Shown: positions 30,454 through 37,538 of the stretch, piece by piece
How the letters are laid out: every line of letters starts with the position of its first letter
How positions within the stretch are numbered: the stretch's first letter is position 1
From: Chloroflexota bacterium
GTDB lineage: Bacteria > Chloroflexota > UBA11872
DNA length: 37,538 bases
Reading direction: 5' to 3'
NCBI GenBank assembly: GCA_028873795.1
Contig: JAPPNP010000042.1
Location: forward strand, 25,292-62,829
Program-made: the position numbers and the translations under genes
The notes under the pieces: generated by a model
What the model was told of the DNA's origin: nothing
Database searches by the model: none
Seen by the model: the letters and a program-made list of their open reading frames with translations, nothing else

Positions 30454-31434
30454 ATGCTCAAGGCCGCCATGATCGGCGCCGGCGGGCGCGCGACGCGGGC
30501 GCACTATCCCGCCCTGGCCGACGCGGACGACGTGAGCCTCGAAGCGGTCTGCGACCTCGACTCCGAGCGGCTGGCGCACGCCGCGGACGCCTATGACATC
30601 CCGCGGCGCTACACCGACCACCGCCGCATGCTCGACGAGGTCGACTGCGACGTGGTCTACGCCATCATGCAGCCCTATCAGGTGTGCCCGGTGGCCGTGG
30701 ACGCGCTGGACGCGGGCAAGCACGTCATGGTCGAAAAGCCGCCCGGCGCCAACTCGACCGAGGCGGCCCGCATCGCCGCGGCCGCCGCCCGCAACGACCG
30801 GCTGGTTTGCGTGGCGCTGCAGCGCCGCTGGACGCCGCTGATCCGCGCCGCCAAGGAGCGCATCGAGGCCCGCGGCCCCATCCGCTTCGTGCTGGCGGGG
30901 ATGCACAAGCACCCGTCGCATCAGCCGCCGGAGTCCCTGCGCATCAACGTGATGTACGACCGCGATATTCACATGGTCGATTTCATCCGCTGGGTGTGCG
31001 GCGGCCAGTTGGACGAGGCCCACGCCCGCGTCGACAACGCCTACACCGAGTGGACGAACGCCACGCAATCCGTCATCGCGTTCACCTCGGGCGCGCTGGC
31101 GGTGCACACGGCCATTGGCCACGCGGGCAGCCGCTACTACCGGATCGAGCTGCACGGCAACGGCATCAGCGCCTACCTGCGCCCGCCGTCCTATGGCGAA
31201 ATCTTCGCCGACGGCGCCGATACGCCCGAGATTCTCGACGCCGCCAGCCTCACCGGCGACCCGCACGGGCAGCTGGACGATGGCGTGCCGGCGCTGCACC
31301 GAGACTTCCGCGACTGCATCCGCGAGGGCCGCGAGCCGCTCACCAGCATCCACGACGTGGTGCACAGCATGCGGCTGCTGGAGCAGGTCGCCCGGCTCGA
31401 TGCCCTCGGACAGCCGCTTAGGGACGGCGCTTAG
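30454..31434 (+). CDS. Gfo/Idh/MocA family oxidoreductase
   Basis: This 326-residue NAD(P)-dependent dehydrogenase has the Rossmann start KAAMIGAGGRATRAHYPAL, the VEKPPGANSTEA block with the EKP motif, and the catalytic region YDRDIHMVDFIRWV with aspartate and histidine. The family oxidises sugars, inositols and related polyols. GGGAGAG precedes the ATG. It diverges from the M20 peptidase gene with 74 bases between the two starts, which should hold both promoters. The substrate is unknown; neighbouring genes do not point to one pathway. Confidence 0.88.
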   Translation: MLKAAMIGAGGRATRAHYPALADADDVSLEAVCDLDSERLAHAADAYDIPRRYTDHRRMLDEVDCDVVYAIMQPYQVCPVAVDALDAGKHVMVEKPPGANSTEAARIAAAAARNDRLVCVALQRRWTPLIRAAKERIEARGPIRFVLAGMHKHPSHQPPESLRINVMYDRDIHMVDFIRWVCGGQLDEAHARVDNAYTEWTNATQSVIAFTSGALAVHTAIGHAGSRYYRIELHGNGISAYLRPPSYGEIFADGADTPEILDAASLTGDPHGQLDDGVPALHRDFRDCIREGREPLTSIHDVVHSMRLLEQVARLDALGQPLRDGA

Positions 31435-31489
31435 GATCGTCTCGTCCCCAGATGTAGCAGCCCAGACCCGGCGGCCTAGGACTTATGGC

Positions 31490-32476
31490 ATGAGAGGTGC
31501 GCTGAAGACGTTCGTGGCGGCGCTCACCGTGGCAGTGATCGCAATCGCGTGCGGCCCGGAAGCCCGGGACCAGCCGGCGGCACGCGACGACGCCCCGCCG
31601 CCAACCACGCGCATTGCGTCGACACCGACGCTGCCCGACAACGACACGCCGACAACCACGCGGGTGTGGCCGGCCAACTGGCCCGTCCCGCCGCTGCCGG
31701 TCATGTGGCTCGTGCACCCCAGCGGATCGGTGTGGGGTTCACCCCACCGCTTCTGCTGGCACCTTGGAGCCGATGCCAGTCGCGTCTGCGAGGAATACAA
31801 CATCTGGTCGGGGGTGAGGACGTACCCCGAGGCCATCCCGGGCAAGCGGATTCCCGTCACGATTGAGTCGGAGACTAGGCCGGACCGGGTGTTCGCAAAC
31901 GTCTACACCCGGCACGGAAACCTCATGGTCGAATCCCTGGAACTGGGACCGAACCATCCCGCGCTCGATCTCGACTTGGAGCCCGGCGACTACCACATCC
32001 GCGTGATCGGGCAATGGCCATACGCGGACCCCAGCGCTCCCCTCGGTCGGCGGTACAACGAGGTCTCCTACGAGTTCGGCCTGCACGTCCCAGGCGCGGT
32101 CGCGTTGATCGGCGGGTGCGGCATGACGGAAATCGGCGGCGACCTGCGCATCGTGTTGCGCTCGCTCGACGACCGGCTGCGCACGGCCGCCGACAGCGCC
32201 AACCGCGCCGGCTGCCGCTTCAACAAGCCGATCGCCCAATTCGTGCTGACCCTCGAGAATGACGCCCAGACATATACCGAGGTATTCCGCATCGACCCGC
32301 CGTTGGTCGAATTTGGCCTCCCGCTGCCGGAAGACCTGGCCTCGGAGACGAGCGGCGGGCCGCTGCCGCCCGGCGACTACTCCCGTCGCATGGTCGCGAT
32401 CGCCGAGGATGGGCAAGAGTTCGACATCACCGGCATCGACGGGGTCCTCGACACCATCACTCTGGCCGGACGGTGA
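31490..32476 (+). CDS. Secreted lipoprotein of unknown function
   Basis: The 328-residue product begins MRGALKTFVAALTVAVIAIA followed by Cys21, a signal peptide with a lipobox (AIAC), so it would be lipid-anchored outside the cytoplasmic membrane. A proline/threonine-rich linker follows to about residue 60. The rest is probably beta-rich and has several cysteines (in FCWHL, VCEEY, GGCGM and AGCRF) that could form disulfides. I do not recognise the family. TAGGAC upstream may be the ribosome-binding site. The frame is open far upstream, but that part overlaps the oxidoreductase gene and has no protein character. It starts 55 bases after that gene's stop. Confidence 0.75.
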   Translation: MRGALKTFVAALTVAVIAIACGPEARDQPAARDDAPPPTTRIASTPTLPDNDTPTTTRVWPANWPVPPLPVMWLVHPSGSVWGSPHRFCWHLGADASRVCEEYNIWSGVRTYPEAIPGKRIPVTIESETRPDRVFANVYTRHGNLMVESLELGPNHPALDLDLEPGDYHIRVIGQWPYADPSAPLGRRYNEVSYEFGLHVPGAVALIGGCGMTEIGGDLRIVLRSLDDRLRTAADSANRAGCRFNKPIAQFVLTLENDAQTYTEVFRIDPPLVEFGLPLPEDLASETSGGPLPPGDYSRRMVAIAEDGQEFDITGIDGVLDTITLAGR

Positions 32477-32558
32477 GCTGAGACTCATTCTCGAGGGCCA
32501 GAGATTGGGAACGCGCGCCGACAACTGAGCCGGCGCCAGCGGACGCTTCGAGGGCGGG

Positions 32559-33743
32559 TTACTCAACTGTCTCGACGCCCTCCAGAGCTTTCAGGTAAGG
32601 AGCGTAGCGGAACACGCGGTTACGCCGGTTGCCGGTGATTTCTTCGAGCACTCCAGCCTCGGCGAGTCGGGCCACTAGGCGGTTGGCGGCGGTATAGCTG
32701 GTTGACGTGACGTGCTGTGCGTGGGCGACAGAAACGAACGGCTGCCGGTACAGGTAGTCGAGCACGCGGTGGCCATTGGCAGCGGCGAGTCCGAGGCGCT
32801 CGGTGACCAGGGCCCGATGCTCCTCCCGTAGTGTGAGAATGCGACGCACAGTGTCCGCAGCTTGGGCACTGACCTCGGCCGCGCCGCGCAAGAAAAAGGC
32901 CAGCCAGCCTTCCCAATCGCCGCTGTCACGCACGGCCTGTAGCCGGTCGTAGTACTCGCCGCGGTGCTGCCGGAAGAAGTGCGAGAGGTAGAGCACCGGC
33001 TGCCCGAGAATGCCGCGCTGGCACAGCAAAAACGTGATGAGCAGCCGGCCCACGCGACCGTTTCCGTCCAGAAACGGATGGATCGTCTCGAATTGGGCAT
33101 GGACAAGCCCAACTTGAACCAGAACCGGCAGCTTGGTTGGGCCGTGGATAAAGTCCTCCAGCGCACCCAAGGCGTTGGGAACCTCGCGGTGCGGCGGCGG
33201 CACAAAGGTCGCGTCATTGAGCGTGCTTCCGGCGGGGCCGATCCAGTTCTGGCTGGTGCGCAGCTTGCCGGTCTGCATCTGTGACCCACGGACGTCTTCG
33301 AGCAGCCGGGCATGAATCTCCCGGATCAAGCGGACTGAAATCGGCAGCGTTTGCAGGCGCTCCAGTCCGTAGTTCATGGCCGTCACGTAATTGATCACCT
33401 CACCGACGTCTCGCGGCTGGTTCGGCGACCGCAGGCTCGCCTCGGCGGCCAGGACGTCCTGCAGGGAGCTTTGCGTGCCCTCGATTTGGCTGGAGAGCAC
33501 GGCCTCTTTGCGCACGTACATGAAGACGAACAGGTTCGGGTCGGGCAGCGTCTGGATCGAGCCGTCGAGGCGGCCCAGTGCCTGATCGGCCTGGGAGAGC
33601 AAGGCCTGAAGCTCCCCATCCAAACGCACCGGCGGCTCCGGTGGCAGCGGGGATGGCATGAACGCCCGGTATCCCTGCGGCTGGGTGACGTATTGCCCGG
33701 CGCGCTGACCGGTCGCTGCGTTGGTTGCTTCAACTGCGGACAT
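32559..33743 (-). CDS. Fic-domain protein, canonical, with winged helix
   Basis: This 394-residue Fic protein has the full motif HPFLDGNGRVGR (222-233) and an N-terminal inhibitory motif SSQIEG (84-89). The N-terminal YRAFMPSPLPPEPP block is typical of this large Fic group. The C-terminal 90 residues form a winged-helix region (SVAHAQHVTSTSYTAANRLV). It would transfer AMP to a target and be self-inhibited. The start at 33743 lacks a strong ribosome-binding site. The upstream region holds five dyads with about 40-bp period, the nearest only 25 bases from the start, so self-regulation by the winged helix is attractive but unproven. The lipoprotein gene converges on its 3' end. Confidence 0.9.
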   Translation of the reverse strand: MSAVEATNAATGQRAGQYVTQPQGYRAFMPSPLPPEPPVRLDGELQALLSQADQALGRLDGSIQTLPDPNLFVFMYVRKEAVLSSQIEGTQSSLQDVLAAEASLRSPNQPRDVGEVINYVTAMNYGLERLQTLPISVRLIREIHARLLEDVRGSQMQTGKLRTSQNWIGPAGSTLNDATFVPPPHREVPNALGALEDFIHGPTKLPVLVQVGLVHAQFETIHPFLDGNGRVGRLLITFLLCQRGILGQPVLYLSHFFRQHRGEYYDRLQAVRDSGDWEGWLAFFLRGAAEVSAQAADTVRRILTLREEHRALVTERLGLAAANGHRVLDYLYRQPFVSVAHAQHVTSTSYTAANRLVARLAEAGVLEEITGNRRNRVFRYAPYLKALEGVETVE

Positions 33744-33767
33744 GTCGGCCCGGTCCGCTGTAACGCT

Positions 33768-33954
33768 TCATATGTTCAGAACCAGCAATATGCAGGCGAA
33801 ACGGTTCCATATTATCGGCAGCCGCACATATGGAGGTCTACAGCCGCCATATTGTCGCCAGCCGCACATATGGAACGCTGGCGACAGCCATATTATCGTT
33901 TGGCGCACATATGGAAGCCTGCAGCCGCCATATTGTCGCCAGCCGACACTATGG
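33768..33954. repeat. Five phased 27-bp dyads upstream of the second Fic gene
   Basis: Units start at 33768 (degenerate), 33807, 33847, 33888 and 33928. The four clear units start CCATATT(A/G)TCG and end ATATGG or CTATGG, giving CCATAT...ATATGG arms. Spacers are 13-14 bases and differ. The period of 39-41 bases is about four DNA turns, so units would face one side of the helix. Confidence 0.8.
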
Positions 33955-34004
33955 CCAACGTCCGCCGGCGCTTGGCGGATACCGAGCGCGCGAAGCTGCG
34001 GCCC

Positions 34005-34514
34005 TTAGTCGCGAACCCCGCCGCGCGATCGCTCCGGCGGCGGCAGGGGCAGCACGAAGAACACGGCGCCATCCGTGGCCTTGGTGGGATGGACGCCAAA
34101 GCCGAGCGCGAGCTTGAGCGCGTGATTGGCCAGGCGATCGCCCGCGCTCCGCGAGCGCACCTGGTGACAGCCAAGGGTCGTGGCTTGCTCGATCAACTCG
34201 TTCTGCAGCGCAGCCCCCACGCCGCGGCGCCGGCAATCTTCGGCGACGCCAAACGCCAGCACGTACGCCTCGCGCATCGGCTCTCCGCGCAGGGTCAGGC
34301 TCGGTCGGTCGGCGTCGGGTCCGATTTGCTGGACGACGAAACGGAGAAACCCAACCAAGCGGCTATCCGTCACCGCGACCAACGTGTGCTTCTCCAGGTG
34401 CCACGCGGCCTCATAGGCGAAGTGCTCCGCTTGGCCCACGGCATCGGCCAGATCGCCGGCCGCCGGCTCGTATTCGCCGCCCGGCAAGCAGCGCTGGATC
34501 TCAATGTCGGTCAT
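34005..34514 (-). CDS. GNAT family N-acetyltransferase
   Basis: This 169-residue acetyltransferase has the GNAT core: a strand VLAFGVAEDCRRRGVGAALQ with the acetyl-CoA pyrophosphate loop R-R-x-G-x-G, then a helix NELIEQATTLG and a further strand. ATG at 34514 begins MTDIEIQRCL; an upstream in-frame start would give an unlikely leader. The substrate is unknown. It diverges from the GPP34 gene with about 120 bases between starts. The strand points away from that gene and toward the dyad array, which lies beyond its stop. Confidence 0.8.
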   Translation of the reverse strand: MTDIEIQRCLPGGEYEPAAGDLADAVGQAEHFAYEAAWHLEKHTLVAVTDSRLVGFLRFVVQQIGPDADRPSLTLRGEPMREAYVLAFGVAEDCRRRGVGAALQNELIEQATTLGCHQVRSRSAGDRLANHALKLALGFGVHPTKATDGAVFFVLPLPPPERSRGGVRD

Positions 34515-34633
34515 GTCGCGCGCCTGGTCGCCACAGTCCTTCCCGCCAACCCCATCACGGACACCGTCCGGGTGGAACGATATGCTAGCGGCAGGCTTGC
34601 GAGCTGTATAAAGCACGCAAAGGAGCGTGGCCG

Positions 34634-35284
34634 GTGCTGAGATTCGCCGAAGAGATCATGCTGCTCCTGCTCGACGACGAGGGCGGGGACTTCCTACACG
34701 TCTCCGACTGGTCGCTGCGCTGCGCCCTGGCGGGCGCGGTGCTCATGGACCTGGCCTTGGAAAACCGCATCGACACCGACCTCAAGCAGCTCGTCCTGGT
34801 CGACGCGACGCCCGTCGGCGACGACCTGCTCGATCCGACGCTGGCCCGAATCGCCGCTGCCGACGAGACGCACGATGCCGCCCACTGGGTCCACCAGACG
34901 GCGCGAAATAGCGACCAGATCCGCGACCGCGCACTCGCCCGGCTCATCGACCACGGCATTCTCGAGCGTCGGGACGAGAATTTCCTGTGGGTGTTCAAGT
35001 CGCGGCGCTACCCGGCCGTGGACGGCAAGGCCGACCGCGAGGTCAAGCTGCGGATCATGGGCGTGCTCTTCAGCGACGAGATCCCCGACCCGCGCGACAT
35101 CGTTATCGTCTGCCTCGCCGAGGCCTGCGGCATCTTCCAGGCGCTGCTGTCCGCGCGGGAGCTGGCGACCGCGTCCGCGCGCATCGAGCAGGTGCGCAAG
35201 CTCGACCTTATCGGGCAGGCCATTTCACAGGCCGTGTGGGACATCGAGACGTCCCTGGCCATGGCCATGCACCCGCCCATGTAG
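34634..35284 (+). CDS. GPP34 (GOLPH3-like) family protein
   Basis: This 216-residue protein resembles the GPP34 family, best known from eukaryotic Golgi phosphoprotein 3, and also found in bacteria, mostly Actinobacteria. The beginning FAEEIMLLLLDDEGGDFL, then LRCALAGAVLMDLALENRI and the late HGILERRDENFLWVFKSRRY match the order seen in the family. It is probably helical and peripheral to membranes; the eukaryotic protein binds phosphatidylinositol 4-phosphate, which is not expected here. The start is GTG at 34634 with AAGGAG upstream. The role in bacteria is unknown. Confidence 0.75.
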   Translation: MLRFAEEIMLLLLDDEGGDFLHVSDWSLRCALAGAVLMDLALENRIDTDLKQLVLVDATPVGDDLLDPTLARIAAADETHDAAHWVHQTARNSDQIRDRALARLIDHGILERRDENFLWVFKSRRYPAVDGKADREVKLRIMGVLFSDEIPDPRDIVIVCLAEACGIFQALLSARELATASARIEQVRKLDLIGQAISQAVWDIETSLAMAMHPPM

Positions 35285-35324
35285 CAGCCGCCGGGCGGTG
35301 GCAGTACGCGACTTTGAGTCCGTC

Positions 35325-35344
35325 ATTCCCGCGCAGGCGGGAAT
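35325..35344. repeat. ATTCCCGC hairpin repeat
   Basis: ATTCCCGCGCAGGCGGGAAT is an eight-pair hairpin with a four-base loop, preceded by GTC. It is the widespread GTCATTCCCGC intergenic repeat. The rest of the 255-base gap before ilvD has a related GGCGGGGATCCACCCC copy but no gene. Confidence 0.7.
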
Positions 35345-35539
35345 CCACCCCTCATTGAACCTGGGAGCAGATTGGATGCGCCCGGTCATCCCCAAGCATG
35401 GCTGAATTCTGCAAAGGTCTCCGAAGGCGGGGATCCACCCCGGCAAGTCAACCGACGAATCGAGGGCGGCTGCCGGAGCTGGGTCGCCGTTCGTCGCCCA
35501 AGGGTGAGTGTCGCCCACCACCCTCTCGGCGGCCCGGGC

Positions 35540-37228
35540 CTAGGGCGTGAAGACGCTCGTCACGGCTCCCGCGCTCGCCGACGAGACTTGCGCGGCGTAC
35601 TTGGCCATCACCCCGCCGGGATAGCGAGGCGCCGGCGGGGACCAGGCGGCCAGGCGCTCGGCGATCTCCTTGTCCGAAAGCGCCACGTCCAGCCGGCGGC
35701 CCACGGGATCGAGGGTGATGCGCTCGCCGTCACGCACGATCGCAATCGGCCCGCCGTGCGCGGCCTCGGGCGCCACGTGCCCCACCATGCGACCGTGAGA
35801 GGCGCCCGAGAAGCGTCCATCGGTCATCAAGGCCACCGAGTCGCCCAGCCCCGCGCCCTGCAGCGCGCCGGTCACCTGCAGCATCTCGCGCATGCCGGGT
35901 CCGCCCACCGGCCCCTCGTAGCGAATCACCACGAAGTCGCCGGGCGCGATCTCACCCGCCTCCAACGCCGCGTAGCACGCGGCCTCGCCGTCGAAGACCC
36001 GCGCCGGTCCGCTGAAAGGCGTCTGCTCCTGTCCCGAGACCTTCGCGACGCAGCCGTCCGGCGCCAGATTTCCGCGCAGAATGGCAATCCCGCCGCTGGC
36101 CTTCACCGGCGTGTCGATGCTCGTGATCACGTCGCCGGCGGCGTCCGACCGCTCCGCGGCGGCCGCGATCTCCGCCACCGACCGGCCGTCCACGTTTCGC
36201 GCGTCCGCATGCAGCAGGTCGCGCGACGCCAGCTCGGCGGCAATCACGGCCAGGCCGCCGGCCGCATGGACGTCCGACGCCACGAAGCGTCCGGTGGGCT
36301 TGAGGTCGGTAATGATCGGTGTGCGCTCGGCGATGCGGTCGAAGTCCTCGAGCTCGAGGGCGACGCCGGCCTCGTGCGCAATGGCCATGAGGTGCAAAAC
36401 CGCGTTCGTCGACCCGCCGGTAGCCGCCAGCGAGGCGATGGCGTTCTCCATCGACGCGCGGGTGATGACGTCCCTCGGACGCACGTCGCGCCGCAGCAGG
36501 TCCACAGCCAGCTCGCCGGCGTCAACCGCCGCCTGGGCCTTGGCCGCGTTGGTGGCCGGAACCGCGTTGGCCCCCGCCGGACTGATGCCCAGGAACTCCA
36601 GCGCCGTGGCCATGGTGTTGGCCGTGAACTGTCCCCCGCAGGCGCCCGCGCCGGGACACGCCGCGTCCTCGATGGCCAGCAGTTCGGCGTCGTCGATGCG
36701 TCCCGCCGCGTGCGTCCCCACGCCTTCGAACACGTCCTGGACCGTGATGTTGCGACCTCGGTGAACGCCGGGCGCGATGCTGCCGGTATAGAACGCCAAC
36801 CCCGGCAGGTTCAACCGCGCCAGCACCATGGCGCCGGCGGGAAGGGTCTTATCGCAGCCGACCAGCACCACCAGCGCGTCGACGCAGTGCCCCCGCGCCG
36901 CCAGCTCGATGGAGTCGGCGATCACCTCGCGGCTCACCAGCGAGGCGCGCATGCCCTCGGTGCCCATCGCCACGCCGTCGGAGACCGAGATCGTGTTGAT
37001 CTCCACCGGCGTGCCGCCCGCCGCCCGCACCCCGGCCTTGACGTGCTCGGCCATCTCCCGGTGGTTGAAGTTGCACGGCATGGTCTCGATCCACTGGTGC
37101 GCCACGCCGATGATGGGTCGCCGCAGGTCCTCGTCGCTGAAGCCGATGGCCTTGAGCATCGAGCGGGCGGGCGCGCGCGCCGGGCCTTCGGTCATGGCGG
37201 CGCTATTGGGTCGCGGCAGCGGAGGCAT
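35540..37228 (-). CDS. ilvD: Dihydroxy-acid dehydratase
   Basis: This 562-residue enzyme dehydrates dihydroxy-isovalerate and dihydroxy-methylvalerate in the branched-chain amino acid pathway. It needs an iron-sulfur cluster; the three cysteine regions are MPCNFNHRE (Cys52), [10 protein letters not shown] (Cys125) and [11 protein letters not shown] (Cys197). [15 protein letters not shown] and [11 protein letters not shown] are also conserved blocks. The motif pattern and length fit the IlvD group rather than sugar-acid dehydratases, although that is not decisive. AAGGAC lies six bases before the ATG. No other ilv genes are in the window. Confidence 0.93.
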   Translation of the reverse strand: MPPLPRPNSAAMTEGPARAPARSMLKAIGFSDEDLRRPIIGVAHQWIETMPCNFNHREMAEHVKAGVRAAGGTPVEINTISVSDGVAMGTEGMRASLVSREVIADSIELAARGHCVDALVVLVGCDKTLPAGAMVLARLNLPGLAFYTGSIAPGVHRGRNITVQDVFEGVGTHAAGRIDDAELLAIEDAACPGAGACGGQFTANTMATALEFLGISPAGANAVPATNAAKAQAAVDAGELAVDLLRRDVRPRDVITRASMENAIASLAATGGSTNAVLHLMAIAHEAGVALELEDFDRIAERTPIITDLKPTGRFVASDVHAAGGLAVIAAELASRDLLHADARNVDGRSVAEIAAAAERSDAAGDVITSIDTPVKASGGIAILRGNLAPDGCVAKVSGQEQTPFSGPARVFDGEAACYAALEAGEIAPGDFVVIRYEGPVGGPGMREMLQVTGALQGAGLGDSVALMTDGRFSGASHGRMVGHVAPEAAHGGPIAIVRDGERITLDPVGRRLDVALSDKEIAERLAAWSPPAPRYPGGVMAKYAAQVSSASAGAVTSVFTP

Positions 37229-37538
37229 GGCAAGTCCTTCGAAGAGTCAGGAAAAGGGCCGCGGGCAGAGCCCCGCGACCGGCGGCACGCTAAGTCGCAC
37301 CGTCACGAATGATATATCCCGCAGCACGACCGGGTAGGGGGACGCTCCAGCCCGGTCAATGCCGCGGAGGCCATCATTCCCGCGGAGGCTCCGTCATTTC
37401 CGCGGAGCCCGCCCCCGCGAAGGCGGGGAGTGGGAATTCTGGTCCTTGCGTTGCCCTCCTTGTCATTCGAGCCGCCCCTCTTTTGTCATTTGTATGTTGG
37501 CAGCGGCCTCACCACGTGGCCGGGTGGTGAGGCGGGCG
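37229..37538. other. Right-edge gap with short repeats
   Basis: No gene is visible. Around 37370-37440 there are degenerate copies of the CATTCCCGCGGAGGC repeat and the hairpin CCGCCCCCGCGAAGGCGGGG. The last 80 bases are more AT-rich and may hold the promoter of a gene beyond the edge. Confidence 0.45.

Noticed and set aside
33768-33954. CRISPR array
   Set aside because: Repeats are 27 bp but spacers are only 13-14 bp, five units at most, and there is no cas gene. The dyad and spacing fit operators better.

Overview
The window is GC-rich (my estimate is about two thirds G+C), with dense, mostly intact bacterial genes and many short palindromic repeats between them. No rRNA or tRNA was found. 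The gene mix (sulfatase, GH127 arabinofuranosidase, Na+/solute symporter, M20 peptidase, Gfo/Idh oxidoreductase, GPP34 protein, several toxin-like loci) suggests a free-living or host-associated heterotroph, possibly a marine or sponge-associated Chloroflexota. That placement is inference only.

Left part (167-8718): a viral head module on the minus strand (portal, small-terminase-like protein, large terminase, DUF3467-like protein, capsid protein). A plus-strand block (vapBC-type toxin-antitoxin, sulfatase, Fic protein) lies between the capsid gene and the rest. The portal gene and the capsid leader each have a promoter-like sequence whose spacer holds the same dyad, GTTAC-N4-GTAAC. This fits co-regulation of a prophage or domesticated capsid locus interrupted by cargo genes.

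Middle (8792-17934): a GT2 glycosyltransferase, a GH127 enzyme, and an NYN-domain protein preceded by a duplicated double stem-loop. Next come a HisI-like protein with altered magnesium ligands, an alpha/beta hydrolase, an adenosine-deaminase-family protein, a DUF2442/DUF4160 pair and an aldo/keto reductase. Relics of a DUF4160 gene and of the aldo/keto reductase 5' end bracket the HisI-like and hydrolase genes in the same order as the intact genes 3-4 kb away, so this region looks built by segmental duplication and replacement. Two near-identical paired repeat loci (15.5 and 17.6 kb) support that.

Housekeeping block (17935-23578, minus strand): bifunctional Rel, with a duplicated zinc-finger-like C-terminal domain, sits directly downstream of recJ. 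A sodium:solute symporter follows upstream.

Right part (23860-37538): two overlapping 283-residue paralogues of unknown family; three tandem 267-residue LiaF-like membrane proteins with copies of an M20 peptidase tail between them; the intact M20 peptidase; a divergent Gfo/Idh oxidoreductase; a lipoprotein; a second Fic protein preceded by a five-unit dyad array with about 40-bp period; a GNAT acetyltransferase; a GPP34 protein; and dihydroxy-acid dehydratase (ilvD).

The most unusual signals are the shared viral-gene dyads, the phased dyad array before the second Fic gene, the HisI-like protein that keeps zinc cysteines but loses all three magnesium aspartates, and the duplication of the LiaF-like genes with better conserved spacers than coding regions.
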